Shown: positions 1-9,018, counted from the first letter of the stretch. The stretch: DNA of 64,000 nt from JBPYCR01 sp051846935 (GCF_051846935.1 NZ_JBPYCS010000013.1:13380-77379), one strand, 5' to 3'. The notes: generated by a model not told the origin, from the sequence alone. Translations and numbers: made by a program.

Positions 1-881
1 CCTATATTTGCTGTTAGCTTTGTCAACATTGTAATTTTATCAAGCAAAGAAAATACATCATTACTCTGATTAACCTCTAACGCACCGCGGGTCGAGTACA
101 TAATTACTTTGTCATTTCCTTGCAAAATAAAGGAGCCTTGGATCGACTCCGTAAACTCAATCATCAGCTCTTGGATTTTCAAGCTAACACGATACATGTC
201 AAACGAACGATCGCTATCGCCGATTCGTTTATTCATATCGTATATTTGCAATATCAAAATGGAAATCTGTGCGCTTTTGAATTGAATAATTTCACTTTGC
301 TGACTCGCCATTAAAATCGTATCACGAATTGCCATCTTTGTTGGCGTAATACGATAGGCTGGTACACCGCGTGCATTAAGTGCTTCATAAACCGAGCGTA
401 TCCCTGTAATACATGCGTCTACTTGATTGCTTTCGTGAAGGGCTGAGTGATACTGAACGAGTTCTTCCGTCGGTTTATACCCACTATACGGATACAGCTT
501 TAACCCTTCCGTATTTAAATTAAGCTCGGAAAAGGTTTCCAGAACGTCGTGCGATGGAATTGTATCAAAGCTTAGACGATTTAACTGCTTATGATCCTTA
601 TAAGAGATGTCCAAAAGAACCTTTGTTAAGCTTGATCCATTTAAATGGGGATAAAAGCCACTTTGCGACTCTAAATATTTTTCTGCTATAGCAAATGGCG
701 CTTGTCCAGAGAAGATCCACACGTCGACCTTATTGCCATTCGTTTGAATAATTTCCTTCGTTTCTTCAAAACTTTTATAAATAAATGGAATATGTTGAAT
801 TCTTTCCGTAAATTCATTTGCTACTTCTAGTATAAGCTGTACGGTATCAGCTGGGCCAATAATCCCTATTGTATTTTTCAT
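1..881 (-). CDS. Unrecognised probable regulator, 5' part (gene runs off the left edge)
   Basis: An open frame runs from ATG 881 without a stop to the left edge, giving at least 293 residues; the 3' end is missing. A GAGGGGG ribosome binding site precedes the start. The protein begins MKNTIGIIGPADTVQLILEV, has no signal peptide or membrane segment, and looks like an alpha/beta ligand-sensing domain. From about residue 200 to 290 the pattern resembles the degenerate GGDEF or nucleotide-cyclase-like folds seen in some Bacillus regulators, but I cannot name a family. A DNA-binding domain could lie beyond the edge. It is divergent from the catabolic operon starting at 1134 and shares a 252-base intergenic region with it, so local regulation is plausible. 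The function is inferred from context only. Confidence 0.6.
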   Translation of the reverse strand, partial: MKNTIGIIGPADTVQLILEVANEFTERIQHIPFIYKSFEETKEIIQTNGNKVDVWIFSGQAPFAIAEKYLESQSGFYPHLNGSSLTKVLLDISYKDHKQLNRLSFDTIPSHDVLETFSELNLNTEGLKLYPYSGYKPTEELVQYHSALHESNQVDACITGIRSVYEALNARGVPAYRITPTKMAIRDTILMASQQSEIIQFKSAQISILILQIYDMNKRIGDSDRSFDMYRVSLKIQELMIEFTESIQGSFILQGNDKVIMYSTRGALEVNQSNDVFSLLDKITMLTKLTANI

Positions 882-976
882 GCCGTGTCCCCCTCGCTAA
901 ATTTGACCTTATAATTTTTCATACGGATTGTCAATAAAATACATGCCTGCACACTCTTTTTGCTAGTTTTGCACGT

Positions 977-1002
977 ATTACTAATCGATTGAATTTAGTA
1001 AT
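977..1002. promoter_or_regulatory. Inverted repeat, candidate operator of the divergent region
   Basis: ATTACTAA (977-984) and its exact reverse complement TTAGTAAT (995-1002) are separated by 10 bases. A related sequence, ATTACTA, recurs at about 1056-1062, at the predicted transcription start of the operon promoter. The spacing suits a dimeric regulator. No known binding consensus was recognised. Confidence 0.4.
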
Positions 1003-1026
1003 GTTTAAAAAAATTAAAAAATTAAA

Positions 1027-1055
1027 TTGACAAGTACGTTAAATTTTTGTATGTT
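1027..1055 (+). promoter_or_regulatory. SigA-type promoter of the catabolic operon
   Basis: TTGACA (1027-1032), a 17-base spacer, then TATGTT (1050-1055). It lies about 80 bases upstream of the TTG start at 1134, leaving a leader of about 70 bases. Confidence 0.6.
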
Positions 1056-1133
1056 ATTACTATTAACGGAATATATATGGATATTTCCTTAATTAGTTTT
1101 GTATTGAAATTCAAAGGAGGGGATGAAGCACCA

Positions 1134-1880
1134 TTGAGAATTGATGAAATGACACGTGAAGAAGTGGAAGCGATTGCTTCACGAGGGGTTGCCATTATAC
1201 CGGTTGGAGCGATAGAGCAGCATGGCCCACATCTGCCGTTAAGCACAGATGCAACCATTATTGATGCAATTACGAATGCTGTTTGTGCTAAGTTTAAAAA
1301 CGAATTTCCGGTTTTTTCAGTACCGGTCGTTACATATGGAAATTCTCACCATCATTTTCCATATCCAACGTTATCCTTAACGAGTGAAACATTGATTGCA
1401 GTTTTGAAGGATTTAACAGAATCTTTGGCCACTTTTGGGTGTAAACAAGTGATTCTATTAAACTCACATGGTGGTAATGATGAGGCGATACGTATCGTAG
1501 CACGAGATATGTCACAAAAGCTGAAAATCTCCATAGGAGCAGCTTCGTATTGGACGCTTGCATGGGATCGCTTAGAAAAAGAGCTGGATCTTCCAGCACT
1601 TGGTAGAGTACCAGGACATGCGGGTGGATTTGAAACGTCACTAATGTTAGCGCTTAAGCCTGCACATGTAAAAATGGAGAAACGCCCGGCACAGCGGAAA
1701 GATGACATTCCTACCGTTGATAATGCACGAAGAATATACATATCAAGACCAAACAACAGCGTTGGTGTAAACGGATACAGTGATGATGCAAGAAATGCTT
1801 CAAAAGATATCGGCATGAAAATATTATCGATTATTTCTGATGAGGTTTATCAAACTGTACGTCGTTTTATACACGCCTAA
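1134..1880 (+). CDS. Creatininase-family amidohydrolase
   Basis: This is a 248-residue protein of the creatininase family: cytoplasmic metal-dependent hydrolases of cyclic or linear amides (creatininase, FAPy deformylase, MftE-type peptidases). The family signature VGAIEQHGPHLPLSTDA gives metal ligands Glu28, His30 and Asp39. SHGGN near residue 115 and GHAGGFETS near 165 supply the remaining His, Gly and Glu residues. The TTG start at 1134 is preferred because AAAGGAGG lies at 1113-1120; the longer frame from 1047 would begin inside the promoter. It opens a six-gene operon with a TRAP transporter and two M20 hydrolases, so the substrate is probably an amide imported by that transporter. The exact substrate cannot be read from the sequence. 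Confidence 0.85.
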   Translation: MRIDEMTREEVEAIASRGVAIIPVGAIEQHGPHLPLSTDATIIDAITNAVCAKFKNEFPVFSVPVVTYGNSHHHFPYPTLSLTSETLIAVLKDLTESLATFGCKQVILLNSHGGNDEAIRIVARDMSQKLKISIGAASYWTLAWDRLEKELDLPALGRVPGHAGGFETSLMLALKPAHVKMEKRPAQRKDDIPTVDNARRIYISRPNNSVGVNGYSDDARNASKDIGMKILSIISDEVYQTVRRFIHA

Positions 1881-1906
1881 AACTTAATTTAAAGGAGAGT
1901 ACACAA

Positions 1907-2944
1907 ATGAATCGTAAACAGTCTATTTTTTCAGCAGCACTCATTTTAATCCTCGGTTTATTTTTGACAGCTTGTGGTGGAGGAGAAGATAAACAAGCAT
2001 CAGAAACAAAGGGAGAAGATGGATCCGATCCAATTATTATCAAATTTTCTCACGTCGTAGATGAAACAACACCTAAAGGAAAAGCAGCGAATATGTTTCA
2101 AGAGCTTGTTGCAGAACGTTTAGATGGAAAAGTCGAGGTTGAAGTATATCCAGCGAGCCAGCTGTATGATGATGATGCTGGATTAGAAGCGCTCGAAGCT
2201 GGAAACATCCAAATGATGGCCCCTAGTAATTCTAAAATGATTGGCCTTGATAAATCGTTTGATATTTTTCTAATGCCTTATTTATTTAATAGTGGGAATG
2301 CCGTTTTAGAATTTTCTAAGAGTGATATTGGCCAAGAGTTATACTCTTCTGTTGATAAGTATAATATCCAAGTATTGACAACGTGGCTTGGTGGAGAAAT
2401 GCATTTAACGAACGATACTAGAGAAATTAAGACACCAGAAGATATGAAAGGGCTTAAATTCCGTGTTATGTCATCCGGTATACTTGCCGATCACTTTGAA
2501 GCTCTCGGTGCAGGAGCAACCGTTATTTCTTTTAGTGAGTTATATATGGCATTACAGCAAGGTACAGTAGATGGACAAGAAAACCCGTACAACAATATTG
2601 AAAGCCAGAAATTTCATGAAGTACAAAGCTACCTTACAGAAACTGCTCATAGCATTGCAACGTATCCTTTGATCGTAAATAAAGAGTTTTGGGGAGGCTT
2701 GCCGGAAGACATCCGTGCGGAACTGGATACGATTGTAGATGAGGTTACCGATCAGCAAATCGCTTGGACTGCCGAACTTAATGAAGAAGCAAAGCAAAAA
2801 ATTATTGATAGTGGAAATACGAAAGTTACGACTTTGACGGATGAAGAAAAAAAGGCATTTATTGAAAAGGTAGAACCTATTTTCAAGGAGCAAGAAGAGG
2901 CAATAGGAAAAGAAGCGATTGAGTTTGCGCGTACATTAGAATAA
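1907..2944 (+). CDS. TRAP transporter substrate-binding lipoprotein, DctP family
   Basis: The protein has 345 residues. A lipoprotein signal peptide ends at LTAC with Cys23 as the lipidation site, so it sits on the outer face of the membrane. The body is DctP-like: a FSHVVDETTPKGKAA start, an EVYPASQLYDDD segment, and GLKFRVMSS near residue 180, whose Arg is the usual carboxylate-binding residue. SELYMALQQGTVDGQENP follows. The ligand is therefore likely an organic acid or N-acyl amino acid. AAAGGAGAG precedes the ATG. The two permeases follow at 3098 and 3614 after a stem-loop, the usual arrangement for an abundant binding protein. Confidence 0.93.
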   Translation: MNRKQSIFSAALILILGLFLTACGGGEDKQASETKGEDGSDPIIIKFSHVVDETTPKGKAANMFQELVAERLDGKVEVEVYPASQLYDDDAGLEALEAGNIQMMAPSNSKMIGLDKSFDIFLMPYLFNSGNAVLEFSKSDIGQELYSSVDKYNIQVLTTWLGGEMHLTNDTREIKTPEDMKGLKFRVMSSGILADHFEALGAGATVISFSELYMALQQGTVDGQENPYNNIESQKFHEVQSYLTETAHSIATYPLIVNKEFWGGLPEDIRAELDTIVDEVTDQQIAWTAELNEEAKQKIIDSGNTKVTTLTDEEKKAFIEKVEPIFKEQEEAIGKEAIEFARTLE

Positions 2945-2958
2945 GTAAAAGCGTTTGT

Positions 2959-2988
2959 GATCCCCCGGTTTGATCAGATTGGGGGATC
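2959..2988 (+). terminator. Stem-loop between the TRAP binding protein and its permeases
   Basis: GATCCCCC (2959-2966) pairs perfectly with GGGGGATC (2981-2988) around a 14-base loop, followed by CACTTTTATCC. The weak U-tract suggests partial termination or mRNA 3' end stabilisation that lowers permease expression relative to the binding protein. Confidence 0.7.
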
Positions 2989-3097
2989 CACTTTTATCCA
3001 TTGTTTTTCCACCGAATGACGTCCAAAACGATGAAGCATGGTTGCTATATATAGTAACCGTCACATGGATTTTTAAAAAGGGGAAAGGTGAGTGCCA

Positions 3098-3601
3098 ATG
3101 CAAAAGTTGAAGAAATTGCTGGAGCAGTTTGAAGATTGGGCTTCAGGCATTTTAGTTGTAAGTGGATTAATGGTTCTCTTTTATGGTGTAATTTTGCGTT
3201 ATGTTCTTCATTTGCCGACGACCTGGCAAGATGAAGTAGCTCGAATTTTATTAGTATGGGGCATATTGATTGGCGCAGCAGCAACGCTTCGTGAAAATAA
3301 CCATATACGTATGGAGCTTTTTTATAATGTGTTGCCAAAAAATATAAAAGTTATCGTAGACATCTTTGCAAATGTTGTTATTTTGAGCTTTTTTATATTT
3401 TTATTAACTTCAGGAATTGATCTTGTCCACCAGAAGCTACAAACAGGACAACAGTCGTTAAATGGATACCCGTTATGGATTATTTACTTAATCCTGCCTA
3501 TATCAGCAACACTACTCGCCATTCGAACGATCGAGAAGTTTTTTTACTTATTTAAAGGTAAGCAGGATGACTCAACAGGTGATTTACACCAGAAGTTATA
3601 A
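3098..3601 (+). CDS. TRAP transporter small permease, DctQ family
   Basis: The protein has 167 residues and four predicted membrane segments, the normal size and topology for the small TRAP subunit. The motif TTWQDEVARILLVWGILIG near residue 50 is typical of DctQ. The ATG at 3098 is chosen because AAAGGTGA (3084-3091) leaves about 6 bases; a GTG at 3092 would overlap that site. The stop at 3601 is 12 bases before the large permease start, so translation is probably coupled. Confidence 0.92.
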   Translation: MQKLKKLLEQFEDWASGILVVSGLMVLFYGVILRYVLHLPTTWQDEVARILLVWGILIGAAATLRENNHIRMELFYNVLPKNIKVIVDIFANVVILSFFIFLLTSGIDLVHQKLQTGQQSLNGYPLWIIYLILPISATLLAIRTIEKFFYLFKGKQDDSTGDLHQKL

Positions 3602-3613
3602 AGGGGGATTAAA

Positions 3614-4879
3614 ATGAGCTGGCTAGTCTTTGGTATATTTATATTCTTTTTATTATTTAGAGTGCCTATTGCGTTTTCATTAGCAGTTGCTTCATTGATC
3701 GTTTTTTACTTGCAGGATTTTAATTTAATTACAGTAACACAAAAGATGTTTTCTGGTATTGATTCGACTACGCTTATGGCCATTCCGGGATTTATATTTG
3801 CTGGTATTATTATGACAAAGGGAGGCATCTCAAAGTATTTAATTGAAGCGTTGCGCGCCTGGGTAGGACATATATCCGGTGGTATGGCCGTCGTAACTAT
3901 TTTGGCGTGTATGATATTTGCTGCAATATCTGGTTCTAGTCCAGCTACCGCTGCTGCTATCGGATCTATTATGATTCCAGCAATGGTAGAAGCAGGCTAT
4001 AGTAAACGATATTCTATGGGATTAGTAGCGGCAGCAGGTACGCTTGGTATCCTCATTCCTCCATCTCTTTCCTTAATTTTATATGGCGCTGTAACAAACA
4101 CGTCTATTGGTGATTTGTTTATTGCTGGTGTTATTCCTGGAATTATCTTAGGTGGCGTTTTAATAACCATTGCTATCCTTTATGCTAAAAAGAATAATTT
4201 TGGCAGATTGGAAAAGGCTTCGTGGAATGCAAGATGGAAGACATCACGTAAAGCAGTATGGGGTGCGCTATTACCATTTATAATTTTTTATAGTATCTAT
4301 GGTGGTATCGCTACACCTACAGAGTCTTCTGTTATTGCAAGTGTATATGCAATTTTAATCGCTGTTTTTGTCTATCGTGAAATTTCCTGGGCAGATGTAA
4401 AGCCCATTTTAACAGAGACGGTGCAGCTAACGTCAATGATATTTATGATTATTGCAGCTGCAATTATTTTTGGGCTGTTCTTAACAAATAACCAAATTCC
4501 ACAAGAAATAGCCAACTGGATTGTTGAAAGTAATTTTAACAAGTGGACATTTTTAATTTTAGTAAACATCTTGCTATTCATTTTAGGTACGTTCCTGGAA
4601 GGTGTCGCCATTATATTAATTACAATGCCGTTATTTTTCCCGATTCTAGCTCAAATGGGCATCAATCCAATCCATTTTGCGATTATCGTTACGATCAACC
4701 TAGAGTTAGCTATGATTACCCCTCCAGTCGGACTCAACTTATTTGTTGTTGGAGGTATCGCTAAGGAACCATTGGAAGAAGTAATTAGAGGAATTGTTCC
4801 TTTTATTTTTATTATGATTCTCGTATTAGCATTAATCGTCGTATGGCCGGATCTATCTTTATTTTTAATTGATCGTTAG
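3614..4879 (+). CDS. TRAP transporter large permease, DctM family
   Basis: This 421-residue, highly hydrophobic protein has about twelve membrane segments. It is the sodium- or proton-coupled transport subunit of the TRAP system and works with the DctQ subunit and the DctP lipoprotein. DctM hallmarks include MAIPGFIFAGIIMTKGGIS, the AAISGSSPATAAAIGSIMIP stretch near residue 115, and LGILIPPSLSLILYG. AAGGGGG precedes the ATG. It is followed 23 bases later by the first M20 hydrolase. Confidence 0.95.
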   Translation: MSWLVFGIFIFFLLFRVPIAFSLAVASLIVFYLQDFNLITVTQKMFSGIDSTTLMAIPGFIFAGIIMTKGGISKYLIEALRAWVGHISGGMAVVTILACMIFAAISGSSPATAAAIGSIMIPAMVEAGYSKRYSMGLVAAAGTLGILIPPSLSLILYGAVTNTSIGDLFIAGVIPGIILGGVLITIAILYAKKNNFGRLEKASWNARWKTSRKAVWGALLPFIIFYSIYGGIATPTESSVIASVYAILIAVFVYREISWADVKPILTETVQLTSMIFMIIAAAIIFGLFLTNNQIPQEIANWIVESNFNKWTFLILVNILLFILGTFLEGVAIILITMPLFFPILAQMGINPIHFAIIVTINLELAMITPPVGLNLFVVGGIAKEPLEEVIRGIVPFIFIMILVLALIVVWPDLSLFLIDR

Positions 4880-4902
4880 ATATATAGAAAGGATTGACAA
4901 CA

Positions 4903-6204
4903 ATGTCCGTCACAGAAGATATACAACAATTGAAACAAGAGTTAATCGAGTTGCGGAGGGATTTTCACCAATACCCAGAGTCAGGGTGGCTCGAGTATCG
5001 TACATCGGCTAAAATTGCTGACAAGCTTTTTGACAACGGATATGAGGTGTTTGTTGGAAAGGACGTATGTGAATCAACATCCCGCATGGGTGTTCCGTGT
5101 GTTAATGTTTTAAAGGAAAATAAAAAAAGAGCCTTATCCGAAGGCGCCAATCCAAAATGGGTCGAGCAAATGACAGGAGGTCACACGGGAGTAGTCGGTG
5201 TGTTAAAAACGAATAAGCCCGGACCTACCATCGCATTACGATTTGATATCGATTCATTAGATATTCAGGAAAGTAGTCGCGCAGATCATATCCCGGCTAC
5301 CAAAGGATTCCGTTCAAAGCACGAAGGAATGATGCATGCATGTGGCCACGACGGACATGCATCAATCGGATTAGGTGTTGCTACTATTTTAGCGAAACAT
5401 ATCGATAAGCTAAGCGGTGAAATTCGTTTGCTTTTCCAGCCTGCAGAAGAAGGATGTCGAGGAGCAAAGTCTGTTGTTAATAAAGGCTGGCTTAAAGACG
5501 TAGATTATTTTTTCAGTGGTCATATTGCTTTTCAAAGCTTTCACCTAGGGGAGATCGTCACTGCTGTTGGTGGTTTTTTTGCAACAACGAAGCTTGATGT
5601 TAAATACAAAGGAAAAGCTGGACATGCAGGAGATAAGCCAGAAATTGGCAAAAATGCGTTGCTTGCAGCAGCCTCAGCCAGTATTCATCTACATAGCATC
5701 CCAAGACATAGTGCTGGAAAGACACGAATTAACGTTGGCCAACTAAATGCTGGCTCAGGAAGGAACGTAATCCCTGATATAGCGACAATGTCCGTAGAAA
5801 CACGCGGGGAAACAACGGAGATTAATGAATTTATGACGCAAGAAGCGATTCGAATTATTGAAGGTATTGCGCAAGCATACGATGTCGACTGTGAGTGGCG
5901 TTTAGTAGGTCAGGCTTCCGGAGCACAATCAGATCAAGCATTTATGGATGAGTTAATACCAGAAATTGAAGCGACCCGAGATGTTTCCTCCATCGTTTCA
6001 TACCGCGAGCTTAATGCTTCTGAGGATGCTGTTTATATGATGAATTATGTACAGAAGCAAGGTGGAAAAGCCTCCTATTTATTATTTGGCACACCACTTG
6101 CCGCTGGTCACCATCACGCACAGTTCGATTTTGATGAAAATGTTTTGCATATTGGTACAGAAGTTTTTACACGGATTGTTCTTGCTTGCACGAAACGGGG
6201 GTGA
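4903..6204 (+). CDS. M20D amidohydrolase, AbgA-like
   Basis: The protein has 433 residues and no signal peptide. It belongs to the M20D aminoacylase/amidohydrolase family and resembles the p-aminobenzoyl-glutamate hydrolase A subunit. Metal-site motifs are MMHACGHDGHAS near residue 145 and LLFQPAEEGCRGA near 180; the dimerisation-domain motif GKAGHAGDKPEIGKNAL follows. AbgA enzymes hydrolyse the amide bond of N-acyl glutamates, so an N-acyl or N-aroyl amino acid is a reasonable substrate class. AGAAAGGA precedes ATG 4903. The stop lies 4 bases before the next start, so translation is tightly coupled. No AbgB partner is present here. Confidence 0.88.
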   Translation: MSVTEDIQQLKQELIELRRDFHQYPESGWLEYRTSAKIADKLFDNGYEVFVGKDVCESTSRMGVPCVNVLKENKKRALSEGANPKWVEQMTGGHTGVVGVLKTNKPGPTIALRFDIDSLDIQESSRADHIPATKGFRSKHEGMMHACGHDGHASIGLGVATILAKHIDKLSGEIRLLFQPAEEGCRGAKSVVNKGWLKDVDYFFSGHIAFQSFHLGEIVTAVGGFFATTKLDVKYKGKAGHAGDKPEIGKNALLAAASASIHLHSIPRHSAGKTRINVGQLNAGSGRNVIPDIATMSVETRGETTEINEFMTQEAIRIIEGIAQAYDVDCEWRLVGQASGAQSDQAFMDELIPEIEATRDVSSIVSYRELNASEDAVYMMNYVQKQGGKASYLLFGTPLAAGHHHAQFDFDENVLHIGTEVFTRIVLACTKRG

Positions 6205-6208
6205 TTTA

Positions 6209-7456
6209 ATGTTAACTTGGTTAAATAATACTCTTCGGTTGCTCAACCCCGACTGTACGAAACAAAGCAGTGGGGGGTATACACGACTTGCATTTACGAA
6301 AGAAGAGCAAGCCGCAATGCATGCGTTTATTTCTATTGCTAAATCTTTGGATTTAGACGTACGTACAGATGCTATTGGTAATGTGATCGCAACCTATCAA
6401 GGGGCAAAACCAGAGCTGCCGCCAATTGCTTTTGGTTCTCATTTGGATACTGTTAAAAATGGAGGAGCATATGATGGGACAGCAGGCGTATTAGCAGGCT
6501 TAGGGGTTATTAAGCAGCTGCGCGACATAGGTTTCCAACCAGATCATTCTTTAGAGATTATATGCTTTATCGCAGAGGAGTCTGCCCGGTTCGGAATAGC
6601 TACAATAGGAAGCAAAGCAATGGCAGGGTTGCTTCCCATTGGTGAGCTTGATCACTTAGTAGATGAACAAAATGTATCGCTTTACGAAGCACTCCGTTTA
6701 CACGGATTAAATATTTCTGATATAAAGAAAATGGATTGGCAGGAAAAAGAGCTGCATTCTTTTGTCGAGCTGCATATTGAACAAGGGCCGCTGTTAGAAA
6801 GTGCAAATAAACAAATTGGAATTGCTACTGGCATAGCAAGTCCATTACGATACCAGCTCCAATTAAAGGGAGAGGCAGGCCATACAGGAACAACACCAAT
6901 GAAAAAGAGAAAGGATGCGTTGGTGGCTGCAGCACGCTGGATTTCTTTTATAGAGGAGCTTGGCGCGGACCTAGCAACGAAGGATCATTTTGTTGCTACC
7001 GTTTCAACTGCTCATGTAGCACCTAATAATATGAATGTAATACCTGAATCAGTGACGTTAGGTGTTGACATACGTAGCACGAATGAACAGCTACTGGAAG
7101 AAAGTGAAAAACTGCTGCATGCATTTTGCGATACGGTCGTTGAAACGACAGGTGTAGAGACGAATCTACTTCAGTTGGCAAAGGAATACCCTGTTTTTAT
7201 GGATTTAGAAGTAACCGATCAGTTAATTAAAGCTGCTGAGCATTCCGGAAAAACATACCAATACATCGTTAGTGGAGCAGGACATGATGTTATGAACATG
7301 GCACAACGCTGGCCAAGCGGTCTTCTATTCATTCCATGTAACGGTGTAAGTCATAATCCAGATGAATATACAGATACGGTAAACATTTTAAATGGAATTG
7401 AAGTATTAGTAGACTACGTAAAGCTAGTACAAAAAAAGGAGCATTTCAATGAATAA
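6209..7456 (+). CDS. M20C Zn-dependent hydrolase (N-carbamoyl-L-amino acid hydrolase/allantoate amidohydrolase type)
   Basis: The protein has 415 residues. The family signatures are all present: GSHLDTVKNGGAYDG (metal His and Asp), AEESARFG, ELHIEQGPLLE, GEAGHTGTTPM and the C-terminal SHNPDEYT. Relatives remove the carbamoyl group from N-carbamoyl amino acids, ureidopropionate or allantoate. The ATG at 6209 is chosen: GGGGGTGA lies just upstream and overlaps the preceding stop, while longer in-frame starts lie deep inside the upstream gene. It overlaps the next gene by 8 bases. Together with the creatininase homologue this suggests stepwise opening and hydrolysis of a cyclic amide or ureide. 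That is inference. Confidence 0.88.
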   Translation: MLTWLNNTLRLLNPDCTKQSSGGYTRLAFTKEEQAAMHAFISIAKSLDLDVRTDAIGNVIATYQGAKPELPPIAFGSHLDTVKNGGAYDGTAGVLAGLGVIKQLRDIGFQPDHSLEIICFIAEESARFGIATIGSKAMAGLLPIGELDHLVDEQNVSLYEALRLHGLNISDIKKMDWQEKELHSFVELHIEQGPLLESANKQIGIATGIASPLRYQLQLKGEAGHTGTTPMKKRKDALVAAARWISFIEELGADLATKDHFVATVSTAHVAPNNMNVIPESVTLGVDIRSTNEQLLEESEKLLHAFCDTVVETTGVETNLLQLAKEYPVFMDLEVTDQLIKAAEHSGKTYQYIVSGAGHDVMNMAQRWPSGLLFIPCNGVSHNPDEYTDTVNILNGIEVLVDYVKLVQKKEHFNE

Positions 7457-8747
7457 GTCAATGTCTTTTGTAGCAACCGGGGATAGCTTTATTACTCGCC
7501 GGCTTCCATCTGCTACTGACAAAAACTTTTGTAATATATCTAAAATAATTCACGAAGGTGAGTTTCGCTTTACGAACTTTGAAGTAACTGCACACCACTT
7601 TGAAGGATTTCCATCTGCGGTGAGTGGGGGGACTTGGGCAATCGCACCTCCAACTGTTTTAGACGATATAAAGGCATATGGATTTAATACACTTGCTTGG
7701 GCTAATAATCATACGCTTGATTATTCTTATGGAGGCTTGGAGGCAACCGCTAAATATATGAATGCTAAAGGATTTATTCATGCGGGTGTTGGACGCAACC
7801 TAGCTGAAGCAAGTGCTCCAAAATACGTTGATTGTCCGTCAGGTCGTGTTGCGATTATAGCTGCAACTTCAACCTTTCATGAAACATGGGCTGCTGGTGA
7901 GCAGCGTGCAGATGTAGAGGGGCGCCCAGGAGTTAATCCTTTACGTCATGACACTAAATATGTTGTAGCAAAAGAGAAATTAGCGTATTTAAAAGAAATT
8001 GCTGCTGTTACGGATATAAATGCCGATCATAACTTAGCAGTTAAAGAAGGGTTTGCCGTTGCTACGAATCCACATTCCTTCAAATTTGGCAACTACGACT
8101 TTGAAGCGGGTGATAAAGAAGGGAAAATAACAACTCCTGCTGCAATCGACCTGCTACGAATTAAAAAGGCAATCTCCGAAGCAAAACGACAAGCCGATTA
8201 CGTCATCGTTAGTATCCATTCGCATGAAATGGAGGGCGAGGATAAAAGCAAGCCTGCGCCATTTATTAAAAACTTTTCCAGAGCTTGTATCGACGAAGGC
8301 GCACATGCAATTATTGGACACGGCCCTCACATTTTACGAGGTATCGAAATTTATAAACATTGTCCGATTTTTTATAGCTTAGGAAACTTTATTTTCCAAA
8401 ACGACACCGTTTCTAACCTTCCTCATGACTTTTATACAAAGTATGGAATGGGATTTGAGGAAAATGTTGCAGATGCGATCGATAAAAGAAGTGATAATGG
8501 AAAAAAAGGGTTGGGTGTAAACCGAGACGTATGGGAGTCTGTTATACCATCGTGGACAATGAAAAATGGAAGGTTAGAAAAAATTACGCTTTATCCTATT
8601 GAGCTTGGATTTGAAACGCCTCGTTATACGCGAGGATGGCCGAAGCTTGCAACCTCCAGTCAAGCTTTGGAGAAGCTAAAAATCCTTTCAGAGCCTTTCA
8701 ATACAAAAATTGAAATTAAAAATAGCATCGGATTTATTTACGGGTAA
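7449..8747 (+). CDS. CapA-family metallophosphatase-like protein
   Basis: The protein has 432 residues and matches the CapA/PgsA calcineurin-like fold linked with poly-gamma-glutamate synthesis. Metal-site motifs are ATGDSFITRRL at the N-terminus, FTNFEVT, ANNHTLDYSYGG, SIHSHEMEGED and IIGHGPHILRGIEIY. Unlike many capsule CapA proteins it has no signal peptide or membrane anchor, so it is predicted to be cytoplasmic. It starts within the previous gene (8-base overlap) behind AAAGGAG, so it belongs to the catabolic operon. No capB or capC genes are nearby. An unusual hydrolase role in the same pathway is more likely than capsule synthesis, but this is unproven. Confidence 0.85.
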   Translation: MNKSMSFVATGDSFITRRLPSATDKNFCNISKIIHEGEFRFTNFEVTAHHFEGFPSAVSGGTWAIAPPTVLDDIKAYGFNTLAWANNHTLDYSYGGLEATAKYMNAKGFIHAGVGRNLAEASAPKYVDCPSGRVAIIAATSTFHETWAAGEQRADVEGRPGVNPLRHDTKYVVAKEKLAYLKEIAAVTDINADHNLAVKEGFAVATNPHSFKFGNYDFEAGDKEGKITTPAAIDLLRIKKAISEAKRQADYVIVSIHSHEMEGEDKSKPAPFIKNFSRACIDEGAHAIIGHGPHILRGIEIYKHCPIFYSLGNFIFQNDTVSNLPHDFYTKYGMGFEENVADAIDKRSDNGKKGLGVNRDVWESVIPSWTMKNGRLEKITLYPIELGFETPRYTRGWPKLATSSQALEKLKILSEPFNTKIEIKNSIGFIYG

Positions 8748-8913
8748 AAGCTGAAAGAAAAAGCTTAATTTTATCTATACAATTTCATTTATAGGTATTG
8801 CTTTAGAAAAGTGAGCTAAAACCGGTATTAAGAAGGAAGTCGAGACACACGATTAAAAATCGTAGGTCTTCATGTGCTTTTGATCGATAAATCTATTATA
8901 TAATCGAAAGCAA

Positions 8914-8961
8914 AAATCCGAACGGAGACTCTGCCTGACTGGCAGGAGCTCGTTCGGATTT
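8914..8961. terminator. Bidirectional terminator between the catabolic operon and yycJ
   Basis: AAATCCGAACG (8914-8924) pairs with CGTTCGGATTT (8951-8961), and an inner CTGCC/GGCAG pair extends the stem. The two operons converge here. U-tracts are modest on both sides. Confidence 0.75.
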
Positions 8962-9018
8962 CTATGTGCTTTATTACTTACGCTGTCTTTTCTCTAGCTT
9001 CTTTTTAAACAGCGTGTG

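Noticed and set aside
120..314. 64-residue plus-strand frame at the left edge
   Set aside because: It is antisense to the long open frame 881-1, which has a good start site and runs 293 codons.
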